Assembly: GCA_003454835.1 (NCBI GenBank)
Contig: DMTA01000283.1
Span: 1 to 6,528, forward strand
Length of the DNA: 6,528 bases
Reading direction: 5' to 3'
Source: Achromobacter sp.
Lineage (GTDB): Bacteria; Pseudomonadota; Gammaproteobacteria; Burkholderiales; Burkholderiaceae_B
The position numbers and the translations under genes were made by a program. The notes under the pieces are model-generated. The model was not told the origin of the DNA and made no database searches. It saw only the letters and a program-made list of their open reading frames with translations. Shown piece after piece: positions 1-5,326 of the stretch (position 1 is the first letter of the stretch; every line of letters starts with the position of its first letter).

Positions 1-1173
1 CAGCGTGCTCTTGCCCGCGCCATTCGGGCCGATCAGCGCCAGCACTTCGCCCGCGCGGATCTCCAGGTTCATGGCGTTGTTGGCCACCAGGCCGCCGAAC
101 TTGCGCGTCACGTCCACGGCCTTCAGCACCACCTCGCCGCGCGGCGGCATGGTGCGCCGGGGCAGCGGTTCGGCCGTCATGTCGACATGGCGCGGCTTGC
201 GCTTGACCGGCACCCAGCGCGTCAGCACCGGCCACAGGCCGCTGCGGGCGCGGTGCAGCAGCAGCACCATGCCGAAGCCGAAGACGATCACTTCGAAGTT
301 GCCGGTCTGGCCCAGCACCTTGGGCAGCAGGTCCTGCAGCCATTGCTTGAGCACCGTGAAGACGCCCGCGCCGACCAGCGCGCCCCACACCTGTCCCGCG
401 CCGCCGATGACGGTCATGAACAGGTATTCGATGCCCATCTGCAGGCCGAACGGATTGGGGTTCACAAAGCGCTGCATGTGCGCGTACAGCCAGCCCGACG
501 CGCAGGCCTGCAAGGCCGCGATGACGAAGATCACCATGCGCGAGCGCGCCGTGTCCACGCCCATGGATTCGGCCATCACGCGCCCGCCCTTGAGCGCCCG
601 GATTGCGCGGCCTTCGCGCGAGTCCAGCAGGTTTTGCGTGGACCAGACGGCGACCAGCAGGAACGCCCAGATCAGGTAGTAGATATTGCCGCCCTGGTTG
701 AGCGTCCAGCCGAACAGACTGATGGCAGGAATGTCGGGAATGCCGGTGTGTCCGCCCAGTCCTTCGACGGAGCCAAAGACGAAGTACAGCGACAGCCCCC
801 ACGCGATGGTGCCCAGCGGCAGAAAGTGGCCGGACAGCTTCAGCGTGATGGCGCCCAGCAGGTAGGCCAGCGCCAGCGTCAACGCCAGGCCGGCAAGCAA
901 GGTGAGCCAGGGTGACGCGCCCAGCCAGCCGAGCCACGAGGGCAGGGTGTCTGCGCGGGTGGTGAGCAGCGCCGTGGTGTAGGCGCCCACACCCACGAAG
1001 GCGGCCTGCCCGAAGCTCGTCAGGCCGCCGACGCCGGTCAGCAGCACCAGGCCCAGCGCCACCAGCGCATACAGGCCGATGTAGTTCAGCAGCGTGACGT
1101 AGAACGGCGGCAGCACCAGGGGGCCGAGCGCCAGCAGGGCCAGGAAGGCGAAGAGGATGTGGCGCGGGGTCAT
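1..1173 (-). CDS. Fused LivM-type permease / LivG-type ATPase of a HAAT ABC importer (3' end outside window)
   Basis: Inner-membrane permease joined in one frame to a cytoplasmic ATPase, for ATP-driven uptake of the solute caught by the upstream binding protein. I translated all 391 codons to the left edge and found no stop. Residues 1-310 are hydrophobic with LivM hallmarks: LTGVGGLTSFGQAAF at 45-59, and the ATPase-coupling loop at about 188-210 (GRAIRALKGGRVMAESMGVD). A basic, proline-containing linker (about 310-348) leads into an ABC nucleotide-binding domain with RKFGGL near 357-362 and the Walker A sequence GPNGAGKST at 382-390, where the window ends. The Walker B and signature motifs should lie beyond the edge. 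The ATG overlaps the LivH stop as ATGA, so translation is probably coupled. LivM and LivG are usually separate; permease/ATPase fusions of about 580-600 residues are annotated in some Burkholderiales (recollection). The fusion is direct observation; the substrate is unknown. Confidence 0.93.
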   Translation of the reverse strand, partial: MTPRHILFAFLALLALGPLVLPPFYVTLLNYIGLYALVALGLVLLTGVGGLTSFGQAAFVGVGAYTTALLTTRADTLPSWLGWLGASPWLTLLAGLALTLALAYLLGAITLKLSGHFLPLGTIAWGLSLYFVFGSVEGLGGHTGIPDIPAISLFGWTLNQGGNIYYLIWAFLLVAVWSTQNLLDSREGRAIRALKGGRVMAESMGVDTARSRMVIFVIAALQACASGWLYAHMQRFVNPNPFGLQMGIEYLFMTVIGGAGQVWGALVGAGVFTVLKQWLQDLLPKVLGQTGNFEVIVFGFGMVLLLHRARSGLWPVLTRWVPVKRKPRHVDMTAEPLPRRTMPPRGEVVLKAVDVTRKFGGLVANNAMNLEIRAGEVLALIGPNGAGKSTL

Positions 1174-2210
1174 TCGTCTTCTTCCTCGACGTGATGGCTG
1201 TTGAGTGAGCGCCAGAGCAGCACGGGGATGATCAGCGTGAACACGATGATTTCCTTGTAGGCGCTGGCCCAGAACGACGAGAAGGCTTCGATCAACCCGA
1301 CCAGCACTGCGCCCGCCGCGGCCAGCGGATAGCTCACGAGCCCGCCGATGATGGCGCCCACAAAGCCTTTCAGGCTGACCATGAAGCCCGAATCGAAATA
1401 CATGGTGGTGATCGGCGCGATCAGGATGCCCGACACGGTGCCGATCAGCGCGGCCAGAAAGAAGGTGGCCTTGCCCGCGAAGACGGGTGAAATACCCATC
1501 AGGCGTGCACCGATGCGGTTGAACGCCGCGGCGCGCAGCGCCTTGCCGTACATCGAGCGTTCAAAGAATTGGTACAGCACGACGATCAGCACCACCGACA
1601 CCGCCACCACCCACAGCGCCTGGCTGTTCACGTTGACCGGACCGAGCGTCATGCTGGCGTCGCTGAAGGGCGCGGTGCGCGCGCCTTCGGCGCCGAAGGC
1701 CAGCAGGCCCAGGCCGACCAGCGCCAGGTGGACCGCGATCGAGACGATCAGCAGCACCAGCGTCGAGGCCGATGCGATCGGCTGATAGAACAGGCGGTAG
1801 AGCTGCGGACCCATCGGCACCAGCAACAGCAGCGTCAGCAGGACCTGCACCGCCATCGGCAGTTGGGCCAGCGGCAGGCGGTACAGCAGCAGCGCCAACG
1901 CCAGCGGATAGATCACCTTGGCCGCCATGCGCCAGTGGGTGCGGCCGCGCGCGGGGCGCTTGCGGCGCGTCATCAGATCGGCGACGACCTCGGCCAGCGC
2001 GAACGCCAGCAGCAGCCAGACCAGCAGGATGGGCTTGCCGGCCTGCATGGCGGCCATGGTGAGCGCGCCGAAGGCGACAAACTCGCCCTGCGGGATGAAC
2101 AGGACGCGGGTGACGGTAAAAACCAGCAGGATGGACAACGCCAGGAGCGCGTAGATGGCGCCGTTGGTGATGCCATCCTGCCCGAGTATCAAGGCAATCT
2201 GAGCATTCAT
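1170..2210 (-). CDS. LivH-type permease of a HAAT ABC importer
   Basis: Inner-membrane permease expected to pair with the LivM domain encoded next. It has 346 residues, almost entirely hydrophobic. The N-terminus carries the LivH pattern NGAIYALLALSILLVF (16-31) followed by FIPQGEFVAFGAL (38-50), matching the family region usually ending in GE-x-GA. The ATPase-coupling loop is at about 224-240 (ALRAAAFNRIGARLMGI), followed by the conserved helices. I chose the ATG at 2210 because the LivH fold begins there; an upstream in-frame ATG at 2303 would add 31 polar residues and lies in a hairpin of the intergenic repeat. The Shine-Dalgarno before 2210 is weak (GGAA, 2217-2220). The protein is longer than a typical LivH of about 290-310 residues, with extra sequence between about residues 55 and 170 that includes a basic stretch (TRRKRPARGR, 81-90). 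It ends in an acidic tail overlapping the next gene. Confidence 0.92.
   Translation of the reverse strand: MNAQIALILGQDGITNGAIYALLALSILLVFTVTRVLFIPQGEFVAFGALTMAAMQAGKPILLVWLLLAFALAEVVADLMTRRKRPARGRTHWRMAAKVIYPLALALLLYRLPLAQLPMAVQVLLTLLLLVPMGPQLYRLFYQPIASASTLVLLIVSIAVHLALVGLGLLAFGAEGARTAPFSDASMTLGPVNVNSQALWVVAVSVVLIVVLYQFFERSMYGKALRAAAFNRIGARLMGISPVFAGKATFFLAALIGTVSGILIAPITTMYFDSGFMVSLKGFVGAIIGGLVSYPLAAAGAVLVGLIEAFSSFWASAYKEIIVFTLIIPVLLWRSLNSHHVEEEDE
1184..1187 (-). promoter_or_regulatory. Shine-Dalgarno for the permease-ATPase gene, inside the LivH tail
   Basis: GAGG lies 10 nt before the ATG at 1173, inside the codons for the acidic C-terminal tail of LivH (VEEEDE). The Glu codons of the upstream gene therefore double as the ribosome binding site of the next. 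With the ATGA overlap this supports translational coupling. Confidence 0.55.
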
Positions 2211-2228
2211 ACAAAATTCCGAAAAGCT

Positions 2229-2372
2229 GATTTCCCCCCCGAAGCGCTGCGCGCTTTCCCCCAGGGGCATGCCTGCGGACCGGCGGAGCCGGATCCGCGG
2301 CATCCCGATGGGACGCGCAGAGACTGCTTCCTGGCGACGCCCCGCAGCGCATGTGAGCGTGGGGGGGAAATC
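2229..2372. repeat. 144-bp palindromic intergenic element with perfect 12-bp terminal inverted repeats
   Basis: GATTTCCCCCCC at 2229-2240 is the exact reverse complement of GGGGGGGAAATC at 2361-2372. Inside are a 6-bp hairpin with a TGC loop (AAGCGC/GCGCTT, 2242-2256) and a longer imperfect hairpin (2269-2303). The element fills nearly the whole gap between the binding-protein stop and the permease start, beginning 3 nt after the TAA. I found no convincing flanking target duplication and no coding capacity. It resembles the REP/BIME or small palindromic elements that punctuate operons in GC-rich Proteobacteria. A plausible role is to protect the 3' end of the abundant binding-protein mRNA or partly terminate transcription before the permease genes. 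The structure is observed; the function and repeat-family status are inferred. Confidence 0.7.
2269..2303. other. Imperfect 15-bp hairpin inside the intergenic element
   Basis: ATGCC (2269-2273) pairs with GGCAT (2299-2303), GCGGA (2275-2279) with TCCGC (2294-2298), and CCGGC (2280-2284) with GCCGG (2288-2292). There is a bulged T at 2274, a bulged A at 2293 and a GGA loop. No T-run follows on the minus strand, so it is not a classical intrinsic terminator; mRNA stabilisation or attenuation fits better. Confidence 0.6.
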
Positions 2373-2375
2373 TTT

Positions 2376-3527
2376 TTACTTGACCAGGGTCCAGTTGCCG
2401 TCTTTGACGGTGATGAGTTCGCGGCCGCGTTCGTCAAAGCCGCTGTGGTCGGCGGCGCTCATGTTGTAGACGCCTTGCGTGCCGACCAGCTCCTTGGTCT
2501 GCTCCAGCGCGTCGCGCAGGGCGCTGCGGAACTCCTTGGTGCCCGGCTTGCCGGCCTTCTCGGCGATCGGCACGGCCTTTTCCAGCAGCAGGCCGGCGTC
2601 ATACACGTTGGCGCCGAAGGTGGCGGGCTTGGAGCCGTTGAGCTTTTCGTAAGCGGCGATGTACTCGGTGGCGACCTTCTTGGAGGGGTTGCTGTCCGGC
2701 ATTTCAGGCAGCACCAGCATCAGGCTGGCGGCCAGCACTGTGCCTTCGACCTTCTTGCCGCCCAGCTTCAGGAAGTCGGGCAGCGCGGCGCCGTGGGTCT
2801 GGTAGAACTTGCCCTTGTAGCCCTGATCGAACAGCGTCGACTGCGGCAGCACGCTGGCGGCGCCGGGGGCGGCCACCAGCACGGCATCCGGCTTGGCGGC
2901 CAGGATCTTCAGCGCCTGGCCGGTGACCGAGCTGTCAAAGCGCTGGTAGCGTTCGTTGGCGGCGATCTTGATGCCCTTTTCCGCGGCCAGGCCCGAGAAC
3001 ACCTTGTACCAATTCTCGCCATAGGGATCGTTCAGGCCAATGAAGCCGACGGTCTTGATGCCGGACTTGGCCATGTGGTCCACCAGCGCGCGCGCGATGA
3101 TGTCGTCGTTCTGCGTGGTCTTGAACACCCACTTCTTCTGGTCGTTCATCGGCAGCACCACCGCGGCGGTGCCCACTGGCGCCAGCATCGGCACGCCGGC
3201 CTCGGCGGCAAACTGGATCACGCCCATGGCGTTGGGCGAGCCCGATGGGCCGATCAGCGCGTCCACGTTCTGCTCCGAGATCAGCTTCTTGAAGGCCGTG
3301 ACCGAGTTGGTGGAATCGCTGGCGTCGTCCAGCGAGATGTATTCCACGGTCAGGTCGCCGATCTTCTTGGGCAGCAGCGGCACCGTGTTCTTCTGCGGAA
3401 TCCCGACCAGCGCGGTGGGGCCGGTGGACGAGGTGACCACGCCGACCTTGACTTGCGCCAGGGCGGGCAGGGCGAACAGGGCGGCGATGGCGGCGGCAGC
3501 GGCCAGGGGGAGTTTCTTCGACAGCAT
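2376..3527 (-). CDS. Periplasmic binding protein of a HAAT (branched-chain amino acid-type) ABC importer
   Basis: Captures a small solute in the periplasm and delivers it to the permeases encoded downstream. It has 383 residues, typical of the type I periplasmic binding fold (Peripla_BP_6). Residues 1-24 form a clear Sec signal peptide: a Lys pair at 4-5, an Ala/Leu-rich core and a PALA-Q cleavage context. The mature protein starts at about Q25 with the first beta strand VKVGVV. Family landmarks follow: LIGPSGSPNA (91-100), AGVPMLAP (110-117), KTVGFIGLNDPYG (158-170), PDAVLVAAPG (213-222) and YDAGLLL (309-315). I saw no cysteine, so the protein has neither a lipobox nor the disulfide of classical LivJ-type proteins. 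An excellent Shine-Dalgarno sits 7 nt upstream and the 166-bp gap before it suggests its own promoter. The ligand cannot be deduced; HAAT binding proteins also take aromatic acids, amides and short acids. Confidence 0.94.
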   Translation of the reverse strand: MLSKKLPLAAAAAIAALFALPALAQVKVGVVTSSTGPTALVGIPQKNTVPLLPKKIGDLTVEYISLDDASDSTNSVTAFKKLISEQNVDALIGPSGSPNAMGVIQFAAEAGVPMLAPVGTAAVVLPMNDQKKWVFKTTQNDDIIARALVDHMAKSGIKTVGFIGLNDPYGENWYKVFSGLAAEKGIKIAANERYQRFDSSVTGQALKILAAKPDAVLVAAPGAASVLPQSTLFDQGYKGKFYQTHGAALPDFLKLGGKKVEGTVLAASLMLVLPEMPDSNPSKKVATEYIAAYEKLNGSKPATFGANVYDAGLLLEKAVPIAEKAGKPGTKEFRSALRDALEQTKELVGTQGVYNMSAADHSGFDERGRELITVKDGNWTLVK

Positions 3528-3534
3528 GGCAAAA

Positions 3535-3539
3535 CCTCC
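3535..3539 (-). promoter_or_regulatory. Strong Shine-Dalgarno of the binding-protein gene
   Basis: GGAGG on the minus strand, 7 nt before the ATG at 3527. It is the best ribosome binding site in the window, fits a highly expressed periplasmic protein, and fixes the start. Confidence 0.85.
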
Positions 3540-3600
3540 GGGGTAGGGAGCAGAGTGGGAGTGCGGCTGGAAAGCGGAGAAAACGGGAACTGCGGGAATA
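3540..3600 (-). promoter_or_regulatory. C-rich, G-poor leader of the binding-protein mRNA (possible Rho-sensitive or attenuation region)
   Basis: In the transcript sense, the 60 nt from 3600 to 3541 contain about 29 C and only 7 G, against a G-rich coding background. C>G bubbles of this kind are the known signature of Rho loading sites. Several CUCC runs could also pair weakly with the GGAGG ribosome binding site. Composition is observed; regulation is inference. Confidence 0.3.
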
Positions 3601-3628
3601 CTTGTTGCTTAAACTTTCTTACGTTCAA
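3597..3628 (-). promoter_or_regulatory. AT-rich promoter candidate for the binding-protein/permease genes
   Basis: This is the only distinctly AT-rich island between genes. On the minus strand it offers TTGAAC (3628-3623) as a -35-like box, with weak -10-like sequences 17 to 19 nt further on (ACAAGT or AAGTAT). The match to sigma-70 consensus is poor at -10, so an activator may be needed or the assignment may be wrong. Its position about 70-100 nt upstream of the ATG suits a separate promoter for the transporter genes. Confidence 0.28.
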
Positions 3629-3633
3629 GGATC

Positions 3634-3660
3634 AGCACTGTAGACCCGGGTCCCGGTGCT
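3634..3660. promoter_or_regulatory. Interrupted dyad, candidate operator
   Basis: Two nested inverted repeats share one centre (3647/3648): AGCAC (3634-3638) with GTGCT (3656-3660), and the perfect 10-bp palindrome GACCCGGGTC (3643-3652). It lies just upstream of the AT-rich promoter candidate, a usual place for an activator or repressor site. No regulator gene lies in the window. It could instead be an mRNA hairpin. Confidence 0.3.
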
Positions 3661-3672
3661 TACCTATCCGTC

Positions 3673-3690
3673 AAAACCCGAAGCGCGGGG
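3673..3690 (-). terminator. Weak intrinsic terminator candidate after the SDR gene
   Basis: On the minus strand, CCCG (3689-3686), a five-base loop, CGGG (3680-3677) and a run of four T (3676-3673) follow the SDR stop by a few bases. The stem is only 4 bp and the T-run is short, so termination would be partial at best. Confidence 0.3.
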
Positions 3691-3693
3691 TGG

Positions 3694-4422
3694 TCAGATG
3701 GTGATGGAGCTGACGCTGGCGCCGCCGCAGACGAACAACGTCTGGCCGGTGACGAAGCTGTTGGCGGGGTCGGCGAAGAACATGACAGCGCGCGCCACGT
3801 CGTCCGAGCGGCCCAGGCGCTTGACCGGGATGCCCTCGGCAAGCTGGCGCTCGCGTTCGCTGCCGGCCTCGATGACCTCGTAGAACATGTCGGTCTGGAT
3901 CGGGCCGGGCGCCACCACGTTGACCGTGATGCCGTACGGCGCAAGCTCCAGCGACCAGGTGCGGGCCATGCCCACCATGCCGGCCTTGGTGGCCGAATAC
4001 GCAGTGCGCGTAGGCAGGCCCAGCGCGCCGCGCGACGACATCATGACGATGCGGCCGAACTTGCGTTCCTGCATGCCCGGCAGGGCGGCCTGCACCAGGC
4101 TGATGGCCGCGCCCAGATGGATCTGCGTGAGGCCATGCAGCTCTTCCTGCGTGACCTGCGGCAGCAGGTTGGGCCAGATCACGCCGGCGTTGTGGATAAC
4201 GTGGCTGATCGGAAACTGGGCGGCGGCTTCGGCGCCCGCTTGCGCGGTCGCCGTGGCGTCCAGCAGGTCCACCTGCATGTTGTGCAGGCGCGGATGCGAG
4301 AAGTCCGCGGCGCGGCGCGCCATCGAGATCACCTCGTAACCCGCGTCCAGCATGCTGCGGCAGATTTCCGCCCCGATGCCGGCGCTGCCGCCGGTCACGA
4401 TGGCCACATGGGTTTGCGTCAT
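3694..4422 (-). CDS. Classical short-chain dehydrogenase/reductase (SDR)
   Basis: NAD(P)-dependent cytoplasmic oxidoreductase of 242 residues, the usual length for a classical SDR. The dinucleotide motif TGGSAGIG is at 10-17 right after the first strand. NAG appears as HNAG (77-80), the serine strand is IVMMSS (125-130), the active site is YSATK (Y142, K146), and the NxxxPGPIxTD segment is at 168-178. The C-terminus has the usual TGQTLFVCGG pattern (225-234). The position normally holding the structural/catalytic Asn in helix 4 appears to be His102 (IHLGA), which is unusual. The ATG at 4422 is chosen because the fold starts there with AGGGGG just upstream; the frame stays open further upstream but would overlap the cyclase gene. 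It follows the cyclase gene after 37 nt, so the two are probably co-transcribed. FabG-like annotation is possible, but the substrate is unknown. Confidence 0.92.
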   Translation of the reverse strand: MTQTHVAIVTGGSAGIGAEICRSMLDAGYEVISMARRAADFSHPRLHNMQVDLLDATATAQAGAEAAAQFPISHVIHNAGVIWPNLLPQVTQEELHGLTQIHLGAAISLVQAALPGMQERKFGRIVMMSSRGALGLPTRTAYSATKAGMVGMARTWSLELAPYGITVNVVAPGPIQTDMFYEVIEAGSERERQLAEGIPVKRLGRSDDVARAVMFFADPANSFVTGQTLFVCGGASVSSITI

Positions 4423-4426
4423 GGTT

Positions 4427-4432
4427 CCCCCT
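4427..4432 (-). promoter_or_regulatory. Shine-Dalgarno of the SDR gene
   Basis: AGGGGG lies 4 nt before the ATG at 4422. The spacing is slightly short, but it is the only purine-rich site in the 37-nt gap and supports that start over upstream in-frame codons. Confidence 0.6.
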
Positions 4433-4459
4433 TGATTTATTGGTATGGTCCGGCCGCGA

Positions 4460-5245
4460 TCAGGCCGTGGGCGCCAGCGCCAGCACGCGCAGCGGGCTGC
4501 CCGAGCCACTGCGGATCTTGAGCGGCGCCGAAAAGATCACCGCGCCCGTGGCCGGGAGCTGGTCCAGGTTGGTCAGACACTGCAGGCCGTAGCGGTTGTT
4601 GCCGTGCATGTAGTAGTGGCAGGGGTAGGGCGGGTCCAGATGCTGGGCTTGCCCGGCATCCGTACCTACCGATTCTGTGCCGAACCCGTGCACGTCGCGC
4701 TCCTTGATGAGCCAGGGCACGACCTCGGCATCGGGGCCGGGCGAATGCGCGCCGTCGGCCTGCATGTTCAGGTAGTCGGCGGGCTTGGCGCGCTTGGACC
4801 AGTCGGTGCGCATCAGCACCCACGACCGCGCGGGGATGCGGCCGTGCTGTTCTTCCCATTTCTTGACGAATTCGATGGTCAGCAGGAAGTCCGGATTGCC
4901 GGCCGCTTCCGAGGAACAGTCGATCACGCAGGCGCTGGCGATGAAGGCGTCGATGGGAATCGTGTCGACCGTGTTGTCGGGCTGGTCCTTGCCTGTGACC
5001 CAGTGCGCGGGCGCGTCGAAGTGCGTGCCGGTGTGTTCCGAGCACGAGAAATTGTTCCAGTACCACGCCGGACCGCGCTCGTCGTAGCGCGAGATTTCCT
5101 CTATCCGGAAAGGCCAGGCTTGGCCGAATTCGGGCGGCAGCACGATGGTGGGAAATTCCGGCGTCAGGGTTTCGGTCAGGTCCACCAGGCGGATGCGGCC
5201 GGACACCAGTTCGGTCATGAATTGGGCAAGAATGGGTTGACTCAC
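4460..5245 (-). CDS. Cyclase family metal-dependent hydrolase (kynurenine formamidase-like superfamily)
   Basis: Predicted cytoplasmic metal-dependent hydrolase acting on an amide, lactam or ring bond; 261 residues from a GTG start. The diagnostic cyclase motif HxGTHxDAPxH is intact as HTGTHFDAPAHW (71-82; H71, H75, D77, H81). It is preceded by the usual N-terminal strand DLTETLTPEFP (22-32). A later His214 (MHGNNRYG), LTNLDQLPATGA (224-235) and a C-terminal PLKI..GSGSPLRVLAL segment also fit the family. The position where relatives usually carry a metal-associated Glu before this segment appears to be Gln222. GTG at 5245 is chosen because AGGAG lies 8 nt upstream; an in-frame ATG at 5311 would place the start inside the palindromic repeat, and one at 5218 lacks a comparable site. 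The superfamily includes kynurenine formamidase and isatin hydrolase, but neighbours here do not indicate tryptophan breakdown. The specific substrate is not assignable. Confidence 0.92.
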   Translation of the reverse strand: MSQPILAQFMTELVSGRIRLVDLTETLTPEFPTIVLPPEFGQAWPFRIEEISRYDERGPAWYWNNFSCSEHTGTHFDAPAHWVTGKDQPDNTVDTIPIDAFIASACVIDCSSEAAGNPDFLLTIEFVKKWEEQHGRIPARSWVLMRTDWSKRAKPADYLNMQADGAHSPGPDAEVVPWLIKERDVHGFGTESVGTDAGQAQHLDPPYPCHYYMHGNNRYGLQCLTNLDQLPATGAVIFSAPLKIRSGSGSPLRVLALAPTA

Positions 5246-5253
5246 GATTCGCT

Positions 5254-5258
5254 CTCCT
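5254..5258 (-). promoter_or_regulatory. Shine-Dalgarno that selects the GTG start of the cyclase gene
   Basis: AGGAG on the minus strand, 8 nt before GTG at 5245. It is the main reason to prefer this start over the in-frame ATG codons at 5311 and 5218. Confidence 0.7.
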
Positions 5259-5272
5259 GTTGGTTCCTGCGG

Positions 5273-5312
5273 GGTGTCAGACACCGGGTACCTCTGCACG
5301 GTGTCTGGCACC
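5273..5312. repeat. Pair of GGTGTC-type palindromes between the DUF35-SDR and cyclase genes
   Basis: GGTGTCAGACACC (5273-5285) is a perfect 13-nt palindrome around a central A. GGTGTCTGGCACC (5300-5312) is a near-perfect one. The second is also the reverse complement of the first at 12 of 13 positions, so the RNA could form two small hairpins or one large stem with a 14-nt loop containing GGTACC. Centres are 27 bp apart. The block lies between the stop codon at 5327 and the cyclase ribosome binding site. I recall similar GGTGTCnGACACC palindromes as common intergenic repeats in Bordetella and relatives, but did not check this. A paired operator is the alternative. Confidence 0.65.
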
Positions 5313-5326
5313 GAGTGCGCCAGCGG

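Noticed and set aside
5..915. Two overlapping plus-strand open frames opposite the permease-ATPase fusion
   Set aside because: They are low-complexity shadows of the minus-strand fusion, which has intact LivM motifs and Walker A.
2211..2303. Upstream in-frame ATG at 2303 as the LivH start
   Set aside because: It adds 31 polar residues encoded by the palindromic repeat and lies in a hairpin stem; the LivH fold starts at 2210.
2229..2372. Insertion sequence or transposase-bearing element at the 12-bp inverted repeats
   Set aside because: It is only 144 bp, has no coding capacity and no clear target duplication; a non-autonomous palindromic repeat fits better.
1569..3704. 711-residue plus-strand open frame antisense to the permease and binding-protein genes
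   Set aside because: Its translation is dominated by Gln, His, Arg, Gly and Ala with no domain pattern, as expected opposite GC-rich genes. The minus-strand frames here give clear LivH and binding-protein families with signal peptide and ribosome binding site.
4423..4509. Extended N-terminus for the classical SDR
   Set aside because: The added residues are Arg/Ala/Trp-rich, overlap the cyclase gene and lack a ribosome binding site, while the Rossmann strand begins right after the ATG at 4422.
5246..5311. ATG at 5311 as the cyclase start
   Set aside because: It lies in the palindromic repeat and adds 22 residues with no family match; GTG at 5245 has AGGAG 8 nt upstream.
5273..5312. CRISPR-like repeat pair
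   Set aside because: Only two 13-nt palindromic units with a 14-nt gap; no array periodicity and no cas genes.
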